From an uncultured Pseudomonadota bacterium (GTDB lineage Bacteria > Pseudomonadota > Alphaproteobacteria > RF32 > CAG-239): a stretch of DNA of 64,000 bases. Below the pieces are notes generated by a model. The model made no database searches. It had not been told where the DNA came from and saw only the letters and a program-made list of their open reading frames with translations. Below are positions 1-8,355 of this stretch, in pieces. The stretch is from contig CADCCF010000002.1 in the NCBI GenBank assembly GCA_902799835.1, positions 133,338 to 197,337 of the forward strand, read 5' to 3'. A program made the translations under genes and the position numbers. Every line of letters begins with the position of its first letter. Position 1 is the stretch's first letter.

Positions 1-2
1 CT

Positions 3-854
3 TCTTTGGTGGTGTTATCGTTGATATGTATAGCCGTTAAAGGATTTAATTTTGGTATTGATTTTTCAGGCGGTATATTGATGGAAATAAAGTCTGAAAA
101 CAAGATCAATGTTGATGAACTGCGCAATACATTAAACAAACTTAGTGTTGATGATTTAAATCTGCAATCTATGGGTGAGGACGGTACTGAAATGGTTATT
201 CGTGCTCAAGCCAAAACTTTGGATGAAAAGGCACAAATGGCTGTCGTTAATGAAATCAAAGCAACCTTGGGCAGTGATTATGAGTATCGTCGCGTCGAAT
301 TAGTTGGTCCGCAAGTTGGCGGTGAACTCAAAAAAGACGGCATTATCGCCTCGGTTATAGCTATTTTAGCCATTACAGCTTATGTTTGGTTTCGTTTTGA
401 ATGGCAGTTTGCGTTAGGTGCTATTATCGGATTAACGCATGATGTTATCATTACTGCCGGCATGTTGTCTTTATTAGGTATGGATTTTAGCTTGACAACC
501 GTGGCTGCAATTTTAACTTTGGCCGGTTATTCGGTAAATGATACGGTGGTAACTTATGACCGCATCAGAGAGAATTTGCGCAAATATAAAAAGATGAAAC
601 AGACTGATCTGCTCAATAAGAGTATTAATGATATCTTGTCGCGTACATTTTTAACCGGATTGACCACATTGTTTGCGGCTTTGGCTTTGTTGATTTGGGG
701 CGGAGATGCTTTGCGTTCATTCGCTTTTACCATTTTCTTCGGAGTTATAATCGGAACATATTCGTCCATTTATGTTTGCACCACATTACTGGAATTGTTT
801 GATTTGCGTGCGCATCAGGATGAGGCAACAATCAATCCGTTTGGTAATGCGTAA
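3..854 (+). CDS. secF: Protein translocase subunit SecF (5' end cut by window edge)
   Basis: SecF works with SecD in the inner membrane and uses the proton gradient to help pull proteins out of the SecYEG channel. The reading frame is open to the left edge, so only a short N-terminal piece is missing; the first transmembrane segment is mostly present. Visible SecF hallmarks are the GIDFSGG motif just after that segment, a periplasmic stretch of about 100 residues, then five hydrophobic segments including the conserved TLAGYSVNDTVVTYDRIREN region and the FLTGLTTL stretch. secD would be expected immediately upstream. The next gene starts 15 bp after the stop, suggesting co-transcription. Confidence 0.93.
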   Translation, partial: SLVVLSLICIAVKGFNFGIDFSGGILMEIKSENKINVDELRNTLNKLSVDDLNLQSMGEDGTEMVIRAQAKTLDEKAQMAVVNEIKATLGSDYEYRRVELVGPQVGGELKKDGIIASVIAILAITAYVWFRFEWQFALGAIIGLTHDVIITAGMLSLLGMDFSLTTVAAILTLAGYSVNDTVVTYDRIRENLRKYKKMKQTDLLNKSINDILSRTFLTGLTTLFAALALLIWGGDALRSFAFTIFFGVIIGTYSSIYVCTTLLELFDLRAHQDEATINPFGNA

Positions 855-869
855 AATTGGCGAGGTGAG

Positions 870-1676
870 ATGAGTAAAATATCTTGGAAACCTGGAACAA
901 TGCTTTTTCCGTTGCCACCGGTAATGGTTACCTGTGGCACTATGGAAAAGCCTAATGTGCTGACTATTGCTTGGACCGGAATAGTTAATTCTGAACCTCC
1001 TTTGACTTATATATCAGTGCGTCCTTCCAGATTTTCTCACGCTATTATTGCCGAAAATAAAGAGTTCTGTATCAATTTGGTAAACCTGCCTTTGGCAAAA
1101 GCTTGCGATTATTGCGGCGTGAAAAGCGGTGCCAAAACCGATAAGTTCAAGGATATGAATCTTGAATTGGAGGCTTGCTCACAAATAAAAGCTCCTCAGC
1201 TGAAAGCTTCGCCGGTAACCTTAGAATGCAAAGTTTTGGACAGTGATAAACTCGACACGCATGAAATGTTTTTAGCCGAGATTGTCAACGTTAACATTGA
1301 TGACAAATATGTTGAAGAAGACAATCGATTAGCAGTTGAAAAAATGGGATTGGTTGCTTTTGCTCACGGTAGATACTACACTTTAGGTCGTGATTTGGGT
1401 GGCTTTGGTTTTTCGGTTGACAAAACCAAAGAAAACAAAACCAAGCCACGGAAGTCAAAATTTATGGAAATTCTGAAGATTGAAGAGCAACTTAAAGAAG
1501 GCACTTTAAAAATAAAAGATAAAAAGCCTTCATTAAAAAAGGCATTGGCTGAGAAAAAAGCCACTGCCGCCAAACATAACAAGCGCTCGCGCAAACATTT
1601 TTTGCAGATTGATCGCCGTCGGCACACTAAAAAGCGCACGCCGCAGACATCATCTTCTCAAAGTAACAATAAATGA
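870..1676 (+). CDS. Flavin reductase-like domain protein with basic C-terminal tail
   Basis: The first about 190 residues match the flavin reductase-like (DIM6/NTAB, FMN-binding split barrel) family. The family-typical PPVMVTCGT, ...TIAWTG..NSEPP..YISVRPSR and EFCINL segments are visible, followed by a cysteine-containing G-(V)-K-SG-KTDKF region. Such proteins bind FMN and reduce free flavin or act as flavoprotein oxidoreductases; the electron acceptor here is unknown. The last 80 residues are a lysine- and arginine-rich tail absent from the usual about 190-residue family members, which could bind nucleic acid or membranes (inference). It follows secF closely and probably shares its transcript. 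Confidence 0.8.
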   Translation: MSKISWKPGTMLFPLPPVMVTCGTMEKPNVLTIAWTGIVNSEPPLTYISVRPSRFSHAIIAENKEFCINLVNLPLAKACDYCGVKSGAKTDKFKDMNLELEACSQIKAPQLKASPVTLECKVLDSDKLDTHEMFLAEIVNVNIDDKYVEEDNRLAVEKMGLVAFAHGRYYTLGRDLGGFGFSVDKTKENKTKPRKSKFMEILKIEEQLKEGTLKIKDKKPSLKKALAEKKATAAKHNKRSRKHFLQIDRRRHTKKRTPQTSSSQSNNK

Positions 1677-1771
1677 TTAAAAAAATTGTGGATTAAAGCT
1701 TGCTATTTTTGGGAAGATAATGTAGATTTTGAGTAAATTTTGGGTATTAATTTTAACAGTAAGGATTTGAT

Positions 1772-2077
1772 ATGAGCACAATTACTCGTTCTGATGTTGT
1801 CGATGCAATATACAGTGAAATTGGTCTGTCAAGAAAAGATTCTGGCGATATATTGGATATGGTTATTGATGAAATTGTTAAAGAGTTGAGCTCAGGCAAT
1901 GATGTTAAGTTGTCAACTTTCGGTACTTTTTCACTACATGATAAAAATGCTCGTGTTGGTCGTAATCCTAAAACCGGTGTTTCTGCGACAATTTCTCCTC
2001 GTCGTGTAATTTCATTTAAGGCGTCGCAAACATTGCGCAATCGCATAAATCGTCGCGGTAAGTATAAAGCAGCCTAA
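1772..2077 (+). CDS. ihfA: Integration host factor alpha subunit (HU/IHF family)
   Basis: A 101-residue HU/IHF-fold DNA-bending protein. It starts with the usual T(R)SD(V)V(D)[12 protein letters not shown] helix pair and contains [19 protein letters not shown], where the proline-tipped beta-arm intercalates into DNA, then [17 protein letters not shown]. The length and the merR-like gene starting 1 bp after the stop match the usual alphaproteobacterial ihfA-merR arrangement, so IHF alpha is preferred over HU. The start ATG is preceded by AAGGATTTGAT. IHF bends DNA for recombination, replication and sigma-54 promoters; its partner IHF beta is not in this window. Confidence 0.88.
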   Translation: MSTITRSDVVDAIYSEIGLSRKDSGDILDMVIDEIVKELSSGNDVKLSTFGTFSLHDKNARVGRNPKTGVSATISPRRVISFKASQTLRNRINRRGKYKAA

Positions 2078-2078
2078 T

Positions 2079-2474
2079 ATGACAGTAAACAAAAGTAAAT
2101 CTGCGTTTCGCACTATTGCTGAACTGGCTGAAGAGCTGGGTGTTGCGACGCATGTTTTACGTTTTTGGGAAACCAAGTTTGAACAAATTAAGCCGATGAA
2201 GCGTGCCGGTGGTCGCCGTTATTATCGTCCTGACGATGTTGAGCTTATCAAAGCTATCAAGACTTATCTTTATGACAAACGATACACTATTGAAGGCGTA
2301 CAAAAACTTTTTAAGGAAAAAGGCTTGAAAGCTATTTTAGGCGAAGAGATTCAAAAAGACTTTTTTGCTGAAGCCCCGCAAGAAGTCGAATTAAACGAAA
2401 ATTCTCGCGAGATATTGACGCGCATTAAATCATCGCTTGAAGATATAAAAGGCAAACTTTTGGAATTTATATAA
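2079..2474 (+). CDS. MerR family transcriptional regulator
   Basis: A 131-residue protein with an N-terminal MerR winged helix: the recognition region [22 protein letters not shown] is followed by the [12 protein letters not shown] wing and a [14 protein letters not shown] helix. There is no long effector-binding domain, only about 45 further residues ending in a predicted amphipathic helix, as in the small MerR proteins that follow ihfA in alphaproteobacteria. It lies immediately after ihfA with no room for a separate promoter. The ligand and targets are not known. Confidence 0.85.
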   Translation: MTVNKSKSAFRTIAELAEELGVATHVLRFWETKFEQIKPMKRAGGRRYYRPDDVELIKAIKTYLYDKRYTIEGVQKLFKEKGLKAILGEEIQKDFFAEAPQEVELNENSREILTRIKSSLEDIKGKLLEFI

Positions 2475-2510
2475 GCCGTACAGTATAATATAATTTAATT
2501 TAATAGTAAT

Positions 2511-2558
2511 ACCGCTTGCATAGTGTAACTTTTGGTTTTATTATACAAGCGGTTTTTG
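2511..2558 (+). terminator. Possible Rho-independent terminator after merR
   Basis: An 8-bp perfect stem ACCGCTTG / CAAGCGGT is followed by a TTTTTG run. The loop is long (27 nt), so folding is weaker than for a typical intrinsic terminator, but it sits between merR and the next gene where an operon end is expected. Confidence 0.5.
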
Positions 2559-2577
2559 TATTTGTCAGAGGTCTAAA

Positions 2578-4050
2578 ATGTTATCTTTATCCATTATTTT
2601 TATCGGTTATATGATTTTTGCCACAGCCAATTGGATTATCCATAAATTTGGTCCGGTAACCTATGAGCAAATAATGTTCCACCTCAATATGCCTTTTGAT
2701 TCCGAAACCAGATTGATGATGAGCTATTTTAAGCATACTGTGTTGACTGCAACTATTATAGTTTTAGTGTTATTTTTGCTGTTTTGGCGCAAATACAAAT
2801 TCCATGTTAAAGTAATCGATAAACTTCGCGATTATCTTTATAATAAACGTTTGATTATAAGTTTAGGTTGGATAGCTTTCTGTTGCTTATGGTTCTTTGT
2901 ACGCATGAATGTTTGGACAATGATAAACTATCGCAACATAAAAAGTGAAACCTCTAATTTTTATGAGCAATACTATGTTATGCCACAGCATACCAAAATA
3001 ACTTTTCCCAAGCACAAACGCAATTTAGTTTTATTATTTATGGAAAGCATGGAAGCAACTTATGCCAAAACTCCTAAACATAATTATTTTGATGCAGACT
3101 TAATACCTGAGTTGCACTATTTGGCCAAGCAAAATATTAATTTCAGCGATAATGAATATATCGGCGGATCTTATCCGATTGATGGAACGCAGTGGACACA
3201 GGCAGGTCTGTTTGCACAAACTTGTGGTGCCCCAATACAATTACCGATTGATGATGCAAACTTTTTTCACCCGAAAGAAAGCTTTTATCCCAATGCTTGG
3301 TGTTTGTATGATATTTTGCGCCAACAAGGATATGAGGAGTCTTTTTTAATCGGGTCTAATGGTGAGTTTGCCGGCATGAACCGATTTGTTGAAACTCATG
3401 GTCAACAAAAGCTTTTAGATATAATGTATTATGCAAAGCGTGATGGAATAAAAGTATCTTTTGAGAAGACCACAAAGTTACCTGATAAACAGCTTTTTGT
3501 TTATGCTAAAGAAGAATTGTCTGATTTGGCAAAGCAAAATAAACCTTTTGTTTTTACTTTTATGACTTTAGATACCCATTATGGTACTGCTAAATTTGCC
3601 GATGATTTATGTGAGCGTAAATATGGTGCGGATAATAATATCAAAAATGTGATATCATGCTCCAGTTATCAAATCGGTGAATTTATTGATTGGTTGAAGC
3701 AACAGCCCTTTTATCATGACACTGTAGTAGTTATGGTTGGCGATCATTTGACAATGAATGAATTTTTCACCTCGGATATGAATCGCACAGTGCTCAATAT
3801 ATTCATCAATTCTCCCATCGGCGCAGATAAAACCAAAAACCGTATTTTTACTCCGTTTGATATATATCCTACCATTATTGAAAGTTTGGGTGCCAAAATA
3901 TCAGGTCACCGTTTAGGCCTGGGAACTTCTTTGTTTTCTGATATTCCTACTTTGACCGAAGGTAAAATGAGCGTTGAAGAAATGGATATTGAAGTACGCA
4001 AATCTTCCAAACTTTATGATTGGTTGCTTTACGGCAAAAATGTCAGATGA
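2578..4050 (+). CDS. MdoB/LtaS-like phosphoglycerol transferase (sulfatase fold membrane enzyme)
   Basis: An integral membrane alkaline-phosphatase superfamily enzyme. About three transmembrane segments occupy residues 1-120, followed by a large extracytoplasmic catalytic domain. Visible sulfatase/LTA-synthase-like elements are NLVLLFMESMEA (metal-binding E), the GGSYPIDGTQWTQAG stretch where the nucleophilic Thr or Ser normally lies, LDTHYG, and VVVMVGDHLTMN with the C-terminal Asp-His metal ligands. Family members move phosphoglycerol from phosphatidylglycerol onto periplasmic glucans or teichoic acids; here periplasmic glucan or another glycan is most likely. The N-terminus is shorter than the five-segment form in LtaS. 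The ATG follows AGAGG at good spacing. Confidence 0.75.
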   Translation: MLSLSIIFIGYMIFATANWIIHKFGPVTYEQIMFHLNMPFDSETRLMMSYFKHTVLTATIIVLVLFLLFWRKYKFHVKVIDKLRDYLYNKRLIISLGWIAFCCLWFFVRMNVWTMINYRNIKSETSNFYEQYYVMPQHTKITFPKHKRNLVLLFMESMEATYAKTPKHNYFDADLIPELHYLAKQNINFSDNEYIGGSYPIDGTQWTQAGLFAQTCGAPIQLPIDDANFFHPKESFYPNAWCLYDILRQQGYEESFLIGSNGEFAGMNRFVETHGQQKLLDIMYYAKRDGIKVSFEKTTKLPDKQLFVYAKEELSDLAKQNKPFVFTFMTLDTHYGTAKFADDLCERKYGADNNIKNVISCSSYQIGEFIDWLKQQPFYHDTVVVMVGDHLTMNEFFTSDMNRTVLNIFINSPIGADKTKNRIFTPFDIYPTIIESLGAKISGHRLGLGTSLFSDIPTLTEGKMSVEEMDIEVRKSSKLYDWLLYGKNVR

Positions 4051-4109
4051 AACAATGGTAGAAATTCAGTATATTATGACATTTTTTTAATGAAGTTGCT
4101 AAATAAATA

Positions 4110-4592
4110 TTACTTTGATACACAACGCACATAAGCGCCGATTCCGCTTTTTATCCAAAACGGACGATATTGTACTTCACCTTGTTCGCCAAATTTTCTT
4201 ACCATAGCTTCGGATGATACTGGCACATAGTCATCGGCTCCATTACCAAAAATTATACGATATCCGAAATCTTTTCCATCAGGATTGTGAGTGGCTCGCT
4301 CCGACCAATAAGGCCAACCTCCGGCATCAAATCCATCAGTAAATCCGCCGATAATATCGCGTTTATCATACATTTCTTGTAGTTCATCAAGAGTCGGAAG
4401 ACGCTTTCCCTCTTCTTCGCACCATTTTTCGGCTGCCGCACCATTACCACTTTGTCTGGGTGCAGGTAAATTTGCACTATCAACTTCAGCACCGGTTGAA
4501 AGCTTATAGGCGAATACATTACCTATTCCCAACGATGCAAAAACAATCAATAAACAATACAGATTGATAGTTTTCATTATATTTTTTGTCAT
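4110..4592 (-). CDS. Secreted DUF1566-like protein
   Basis: A 160-residue protein with a signal peptide (K-T-I-N-L-Y then a hydrophobic run ending in FAYK). The mature part has the pattern of DUF1566/formylglycine-enzyme-like surface proteins: AEKWCEEEGKRLPTLDELQEMY, then WPYWSE, YRIIFGNG and a terminal YVRCV. Two cysteines could form a disulfide. The start follows GAGGTGG and lies directly after the murA stop, so the gene is the last in the murA operon. Function is not known. Confidence 0.6.
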   Translation of the reverse strand: MTKNIMKTINLYCLLIVFASLGIGNVFAYKLSTGAEVDSANLPAPRQSGNGAAAEKWCEEEGKRLPTLDELQEMYDKRDIIGGFTDGFDAGGWPYWSERATHNPDGKDFGYRIIFGNGADDYVPVSSEAMVRKFGEQGEVQYRPFWIKSGIGAYVRCVSK

Positions 4593-5894
4593 TTATTCCA
4601 CCTCATCACTTTCTTTAATTCGCTCAATATCAGCCCCAACTCCACGTAATTTTTCTTCCAGTTTTTCATAACCGCGGTCAAGGTGATAAACACGATTAAC
4701 AATAGTTTCGCCTTCGGCAACCAGTCCGGCCAATACCAAAGCAAAAGAAGCCCTTAAATCAGTTGCCATTACCGGAGCACCGGAGAGTTTTTCAACTCCG
4801 CGCACAATGGCAGAAGCATGACCGTGAACATTGATATTAGCTCCCATGCGCAGTAATTCCGGTACATGCATAAAACGATTCTCCCAGATTGTCTCGGTTA
4901 CCATTGAGGCACCTTCAGCCGTCAACATTAAAGCTAAAAATTGCGCCTGCAGATCAGTTGGAAATCCGGGATAAAAATCGGTCATAATATCTTTGCCGAT
5001 CAATTTTTTACCACGAGCATCGATAATTAATGAATTGTCTGTTTCGGTTATCTCAACTCCCATCGAACGCAAAATACTTAAGGGAGTTTGCAAGGTTGAG
5101 CTCTGGGCATTTATCAGTTCAATACATCCGCGAGTGATAGCCGCAGCCACAGCATAGGATCCGGCCTCAATACGATCGGGAATAACTTTGTGAATAGCTT
5201 TGTGCAGACTATCAACTCCTTCAATAGTTATAGTTGAGGTATCGCGACCGGAAATTTTAGCGCCCATATCATTAAGCAGATCGATTAAATCGCCGATTTC
5301 CGGTTCCTTTGCCGCATTCTCGATTCTGGTTATTCCTTCAGCCAAAGTTGCCGCCATTAAAATATTGCAAGTTGCTCCGACCGATGCGACCTTAAAAATA
5401 ATGTCAGCACCATGTAAACGCCCGTTAATATCGGCATGAACATAACCATTTTTAATTTCAATGGTTGCCCCCATTTGTTCCAAGGCGCTTAAGTGTATGT
5501 CCATGGGTCTGGCACCGATGGCGCATCCTCCGGGCAAGGATAGTTCAACATGACCATAACGCGCCAACAATGGTCCCAGAACATAATATGAAGCACGCAT
5601 TTTGCGCACATAATCATAAGGCGCAATCAAGCTGGTGGCCTCAAGTGTTGTATAAGAATAAGTTTTAGTCGGATGACCATCCACAAAATCATCAAATTCA
5701 TCAATCTTGGTGCCCATTTGCAAGAGTAAGGAGTTGAGCGATTTGATGTCCGACAACATCGGCATGTTAGTCAAAGTAATCGTGTCTTTGGTTAATAGCG
5801 AAGCGCAAATCAAGGGCAGTGCAGCATTTTTAGCTCCGCTGATAAAAATTTTGCCGTTTAGTTGGTTACCGCCATGAATTTTTAGTTTATCCAT
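4593..5894 (-). CDS. murA: UDP-N-acetylglucosamine 1-carboxyvinyltransferase
   Basis: First committed step of peptidoglycan synthesis: transfers enolpyruvate from PEP to UDP-GlcNAc in the cytoplasm. At 433 residues it has the normal length. K22-N23 in SGAKNAALP and the catalytic cysteine C124 in LPGGCAIGARP (the fosfomycin target) are both present. The C-terminal TDLRASFALVLAGLVAEG and VYHLDRGYEKLEEKLRGVGA segments are typical. The ATG overlaps the stop of the small upstream gene by 8 bp, pointing to translational coupling. Confidence 0.96.
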   Translation of the reverse strand: MDKLKIHGGNQLNGKIFISGAKNAALPLICASLLTKDTITLTNMPMLSDIKSLNSLLLQMGTKIDEFDDFVDGHPTKTYSYTTLEATSLIAPYDYVRKMRASYYVLGPLLARYGHVELSLPGGCAIGARPMDIHLSALEQMGATIEIKNGYVHADINGRLHGADIIFKVASVGATCNILMAATLAEGITRIENAAKEPEIGDLIDLLNDMGAKISGRDTSTITIEGVDSLHKAIHKVIPDRIEAGSYAVAAAITRGCIELINAQSSTLQTPLSILRSMGVEITETDNSLIIDARGKKLIGKDIMTDFYPGFPTDLQAQFLALMLTAEGASMVTETIWENRFMHVPELLRMGANINVHGHASAIVRGVEKLSGAPVMATDLRASFALVLAGLVAEGETIVNRVYHLDRGYEKLEEKLRGVGADIERIKESDEVE

Positions 5895-6033
5895 TATTTG
5901 TCTCTTTCTTAAGTTCTAATCGTTTGGATTGTTGCAATTTGCGTTTGGCTATATTTTTGCGCAAAGCTTCCGCCTCACGCGAAATGCGAGCTTTTGAGCG
6001 AGGCTGATTGTTTTTTTTCTGATTTGCAACCAT
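5887..6033 (-). CDS. Small basic protein upstream of murA
   Basis: A 48-residue lysine/arginine-rich protein beginning MVANQKKNNQPRSKARI. The frame is open further upstream, but that extension would run back through the tRNA gene. The ATG chosen here is preceded by AAGGAC on the minus strand, so the short form is preferred. The composition recalls small alphaproteobacterial proteins such as DUF4169, but I cannot confirm the family. It overlaps the murA start by 8 bp, so it is the leader gene of the murA operon. Function unknown. Confidence 0.6.
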   Translation of the reverse strand: MVANQKKNNQPRSKARISREAEALRKNIAKRKLQQSKRLELKKETNNG

Positions 6034-6116
6034 AACAAAGTCCTTATTTCTATTTGAATATGGGGCATCATAACATAAAAGATGTAAAAAACAATTAAGA
6101 TAATTAAAAAAATTAC

Positions 6117-6144
6117 TTGATTTTTGTAATTTATGCTGTATGGT
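6117..6144 (+). promoter_or_regulatory. Probable sigma-70 promoter of tRNA-Thr
   Basis: TTGATT and TATGGT are separated by 16 bp, ending 15 bp before the mature tRNA start. The position is right for a tRNA promoter, though the -10 box is imperfect. Confidence 0.5.
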
Positions 6145-6159
6145 TGGCTCTAGTTTGAT

Positions 6160-6234
6160 GCCGCTATAGCTCAGTGGTAGAGCACACCCTTGGTAAGGGT
6201 GGGGTCGCAAGTCCGATTCTTGCTAGCGGCACCA
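6160..6234 (+). tRNA. tRNA-Thr (anticodon GGT) with encoded CCA
   Basis: A complete cloverleaf is visible. The acceptor GCCGCTA pairs with TAGCGGC, the D arm is GCTC/GAGC, the anticodon stem CACCC/GGGTG encloses the loop TTGGTAA with anticodon GGT, and the T arm is GCAAG/CTTGC with loop TCCGATT. It is followed by discriminator A and a genomically encoded CCA. It reads ACC and ACT threonine codons. Its 3' half is repeated downstream, as expected where elements have integrated into the tRNA gene. Confidence 0.97.
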
Positions 6235-6276
6235 TTTAACACAAAACCCACCTGAAACGGTGGGTTTTGTGTTAAA
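6235..6276 (+). terminator. Long perfect hairpin behind tRNA-Thr
   Basis: TTTAACACAAAACCCACC, a 6-nt loop TGAAAC, and its exact 18-bp reverse complement begin directly after the tRNA CCA. The loop-distal arm contains the T-rich GGTTTTGTGTT, so it can terminate the tRNA transcript. The same hairpin is repeated at 6427-6468. Confidence 0.75.
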
Positions 6277-6323
6277 TAGCGTAACGATTGTCAAAAAGCG
6301 GACTTGCGGGGGCAAACGCAAGT

Positions 6324-6715
6324 GCGACGAGCGAGCCGGAAGAATATCGGCGAGAGAGGGCGAGCGTAAGCGAGGCTGAAAGCTAAGTCGTGCGCCAGCC
6401 GACTTACAAGCTTGCTAGCGGCACCATTTAACACAAAACCCACCTGAAACGGTGGGTTTTGTGTTAAATAGCGTAACGATTGTCAAAAAGCGGACTTGCG
6501 GGGGCAACGCAAGTCTGAACCGATATCGGCGAGCGCGAAGCAAGTGAGGCGGGGTGGTCGACAGCGAGCAAATGAGGATTTGCGAGTTGTCATTCGTAGC
6601 TAGCGGCATTTTATTTTTTTTAAAAACTAGACAAAAATATAAATATATGGTATATTAGGATATATTTTAACGAATTCAGAAGATGCTTGTTGCAAAATAA
6701 AATAGGAGACGAAGT
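6324..6715. other. Non-coding repeat stretch between tRNA-Thr and the next gene
   Basis: Nearly 400 bp without a credible gene. It is visibly richer in G and C than its surroundings, contains degenerate repeats around GCGAG and the second tRNA-end copy, and turns AT-rich just before the orphan gene at 6716. The open frame on the minus strand here reads through the repeat and looks spurious. Confidence 0.6.
6411..6514 (+). repeat. Second copy of tRNA 3' end plus hairpin (direct repeat)
   Basis: This stretch repeats 6219-6323 almost exactly, with a single 1-nt indel. It carries the last 16 nt of the tRNA (CTTGCTAGCGGCACCA), the 18-bp hairpin, and a second short hairpin ACTTGCG/CGCAAGT. The offset between copies is 192 bp. 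A third short match to the tRNA end (GCTAGCGGCA) lies at 6599-6608. Confidence 0.9.
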
Positions 6716-7549
6716 ATGACTAATATAAAAGAATTAAAAGAACGTATAATCAATCAACAAAATGAAAATGATGCTATAACATATCAATGGAATGTAGGAT
6801 TATCTTATGAAGAAAATATTAAAATTATTTCAAATATGACCATAGAAGGAAAACCGGTTAAAACTGATTTTCAATCAGCTGGGTATATTATTCCAGCCGG
6901 TTCAAATATCGTTGATACTGAATTAAGCATTATAGAGCAAAGAAACAAAAAGAAAGAAAGTTTGAATAATCGTGAAGATGCTTTGAAGGCATGGCAAGAC
7001 ATAAGAGAACTCATGGACAATGATGTTTTAGGAAATAATAAAGAAATTATAGTTATTGGTTATGCTAAGGAAATATTTAAGAGATTTCCTGAAGATCGTA
7101 ATCAAATTGATTTACCTCAAACACTTCGTTTGTTTAATATTTTGAGACAATCACGCAATCCGGAAAACAGAGCTCTTTTACCGGAGATAGAACAAGACCT
7201 GCAAGCAAAGGCATGGCGTTATTTTGGTAGTGAAACAAAATATACCGAGTCAGAACCTAAAAAAGTTCGCCCGACACCTTATAGTGTTTCCTGCATAGGA
7301 GAACTTAAAGATTATATGGTTAATAAAATGCATGCTCCGGAAGATGTAATTGAACCGAAGTTGAAAAATATCGAAACTTCTATGATGTCAAGCATTTATA
7401 CAGCTACATTACAAGACGGATTGACACCAGAAGCAGCAGCGCTTGTATATAAAACAGCAATGGAAAATCCGGAGCACGGAAGTAGTCAAAGAATCCTCAA
7501 AAATATTAATCATCTAAACAGGGTAAAAAATTGTAACAAAAGATTATAA
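6716..7549 (+). CDS. Orphan hypothetical protein in the tRNA-Thr accessory zone
   Basis: A 277-residue, probably soluble, charged and helix-rich protein with no signal peptide, no membrane segment and no motif I recognise. The ATG follows AGGAGACGAAGT, a good ribosome binding site, and codon use looks normal, so the gene seems real. It stands alone between the tRNA repeats and a tRNA-tail-like/terminator module. That position suggests it arrived as cargo of an element integrated at the tRNA gene (inference). Confidence 0.6.
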   Translation: MTNIKELKERIINQQNENDAITYQWNVGLSYEENIKIISNMTIEGKPVKTDFQSAGYIIPAGSNIVDTELSIIEQRNKKKESLNNREDALKAWQDIRELMDNDVLGNNKEIIVIGYAKEIFKRFPEDRNQIDLPQTLRLFNILRQSRNPENRALLPEIEQDLQAKAWRYFGSETKYTESEPKKVRPTPYSVSCIGELKDYMVNKMHAPEDVIEPKLKNIETSMMSSIYTATLQDGLTPEAAALVYKTAMENPEHGSSQRILKNINHLNRVKNCNKRL

Positions 7550-7610
7550 ATACAGGATTTGGTCTTGTTGAATTTATGCAATATAAAGGGTCTCAAAAAT
7601 AACCTTAGTC

Positions 7611-7654
7611 ACGCGCACCATTTGTTAAAAAGCACCTTTTGAGGTGCTTTTTTT
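7611..7654 (+). terminator. tRNA-tail-like sequence with Rho-independent terminator
   Basis: ACGCGCACCATT, which resembles the 3' end of a tRNA including CCA, is followed 4 nt later by a 10-bp stem AAAAAGCACC / GGTGCTTTTT with loop TTTTGA and a T run. The terminator is strong. No tRNA body precedes it, so the tail is a remnant or a lookalike. Confidence 0.8.
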
Positions 7655-7705
7655 GTTCCCGAAAATACCTTTTTTCTTAAATTATCGGATTTTTTTGCGA
7701 GGATA

Positions 7706-7733
7706 TTGACATCTTGATTTGTTTTGTTAAGAA
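7706..7733 (+). promoter_or_regulatory. Candidate promoter of the first ygjV-like gene
   Basis: A perfect -35 box TTGACA, a 16-bp spacer and TAAGAA as a weak -10 lie about 20 bp upstream of the start codon. Confidence 0.4.
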
Positions 7734-7751
7734 TAACAATAAGAGGTGATG

Positions 7752-8270
7752 ATGCAAAAATACTTAATTATAGGAAATATATTTTCGCTTTTATCAACTA
7801 TTTGTGTAGCCGTATCTGTCATAAAAAAGAATAAGACAGACTTGATATATTGGCAAATCATTGGAATAATATTCTATATTTTTACCAGTATTTCTTTAGT
7901 TGCCTACGCTTCATTGATTATGAATGTTTTGACATTGTTGCGAAACATTTTGGCATATTTAAAAAGGCTGACTAAAGAATTAACATGGATATTTTGTATT
8001 GTTTCTGCAATTATTGGTCTATATGTAAATAACTTAGGGATATATGGCTTATTACCAATAGTGGCAACAATAAGCTATACTATCTTCCTTTTTATTACAA
8101 AAAATGAACAACAAATGCGTTATGCTGTTATCATAAATTTACTTTTATGGTGTGTACATAATTTCTATATTCAAGCTTACCCTGCGGCATTAAATGATAT
8201 AGTCGTAAGTTTATGGTCTGCCATTCAAATCTACAAAAATCGTCGTCAATTTTCATCTAATTGCTTATAG
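7752..8270 (+). CDS. YgjV-family inner membrane protein (copy 1)
   Basis: A 172-residue protein with about five or six hydrophobic segments. It begins MQKYLIIGNIFSLLS and contains the family-like stretches LLRNILAYLKRLTK, YTIFLFITKNEQQMRYA and NFYIQAYPAALND. It is clearly a paralogue of the protein encoded at 30552-31076. The family (Imp-YgjV) has no established function. Three start codons lie in a row; the third is best spaced from AAGAGG and matches the paralogue's start. The gene is bracketed by two tRNA-tail-like/terminator modules. Confidence 0.8.
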   Translation: MQKYLIIGNIFSLLSTICVAVSVIKKNKTDLIYWQIIGIIFYIFTSISLVAYASLIMNVLTLLRNILAYLKRLTKELTWIFCIVSAIIGLYVNNLGIYGLLPIVATISYTIFLFITKNEQQMRYAVIINLLLWCVHNFYIQAYPAALNDIVVSLWSAIQIYKNRRQFSSNCL

Positions 8271-8306
8271 TCATCATAATTTTCTTATCCGATAATCACA
8301 TAGTAT

Positions 8307-8346
8307 CGCGCACCATTAGAAAAGCCTCCTTCATGGAGGCTTTTTT
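8307..8346 (+). terminator. Second tRNA-tail-like sequence with terminator
   Basis: CGCGCACCATT, identical over 11 nt to the sequence at 7612-7622, is followed by the stem AAAGCCTCC / GGAGGCTTT and a T run. The hairpin lies 10 bp beyond the stop of the leftward recombinase fragment and could serve both strands. Confidence 0.8.
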
Positions 8347-8355
8347 AATGGCAGG

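Noticed and set aside
6034..6210. N-terminal extension of the small gene upstream of murA.
   Set aside because: Would run back into the tRNA-Thr gene; the shorter ATG has an AAGGAC site.
6415..6609. Open frame on the minus strand across the tRNA-tail repeat.
   Set aside because: It runs through the repeated hairpins and has no ribosome binding site; a by-product of the repeat composition.
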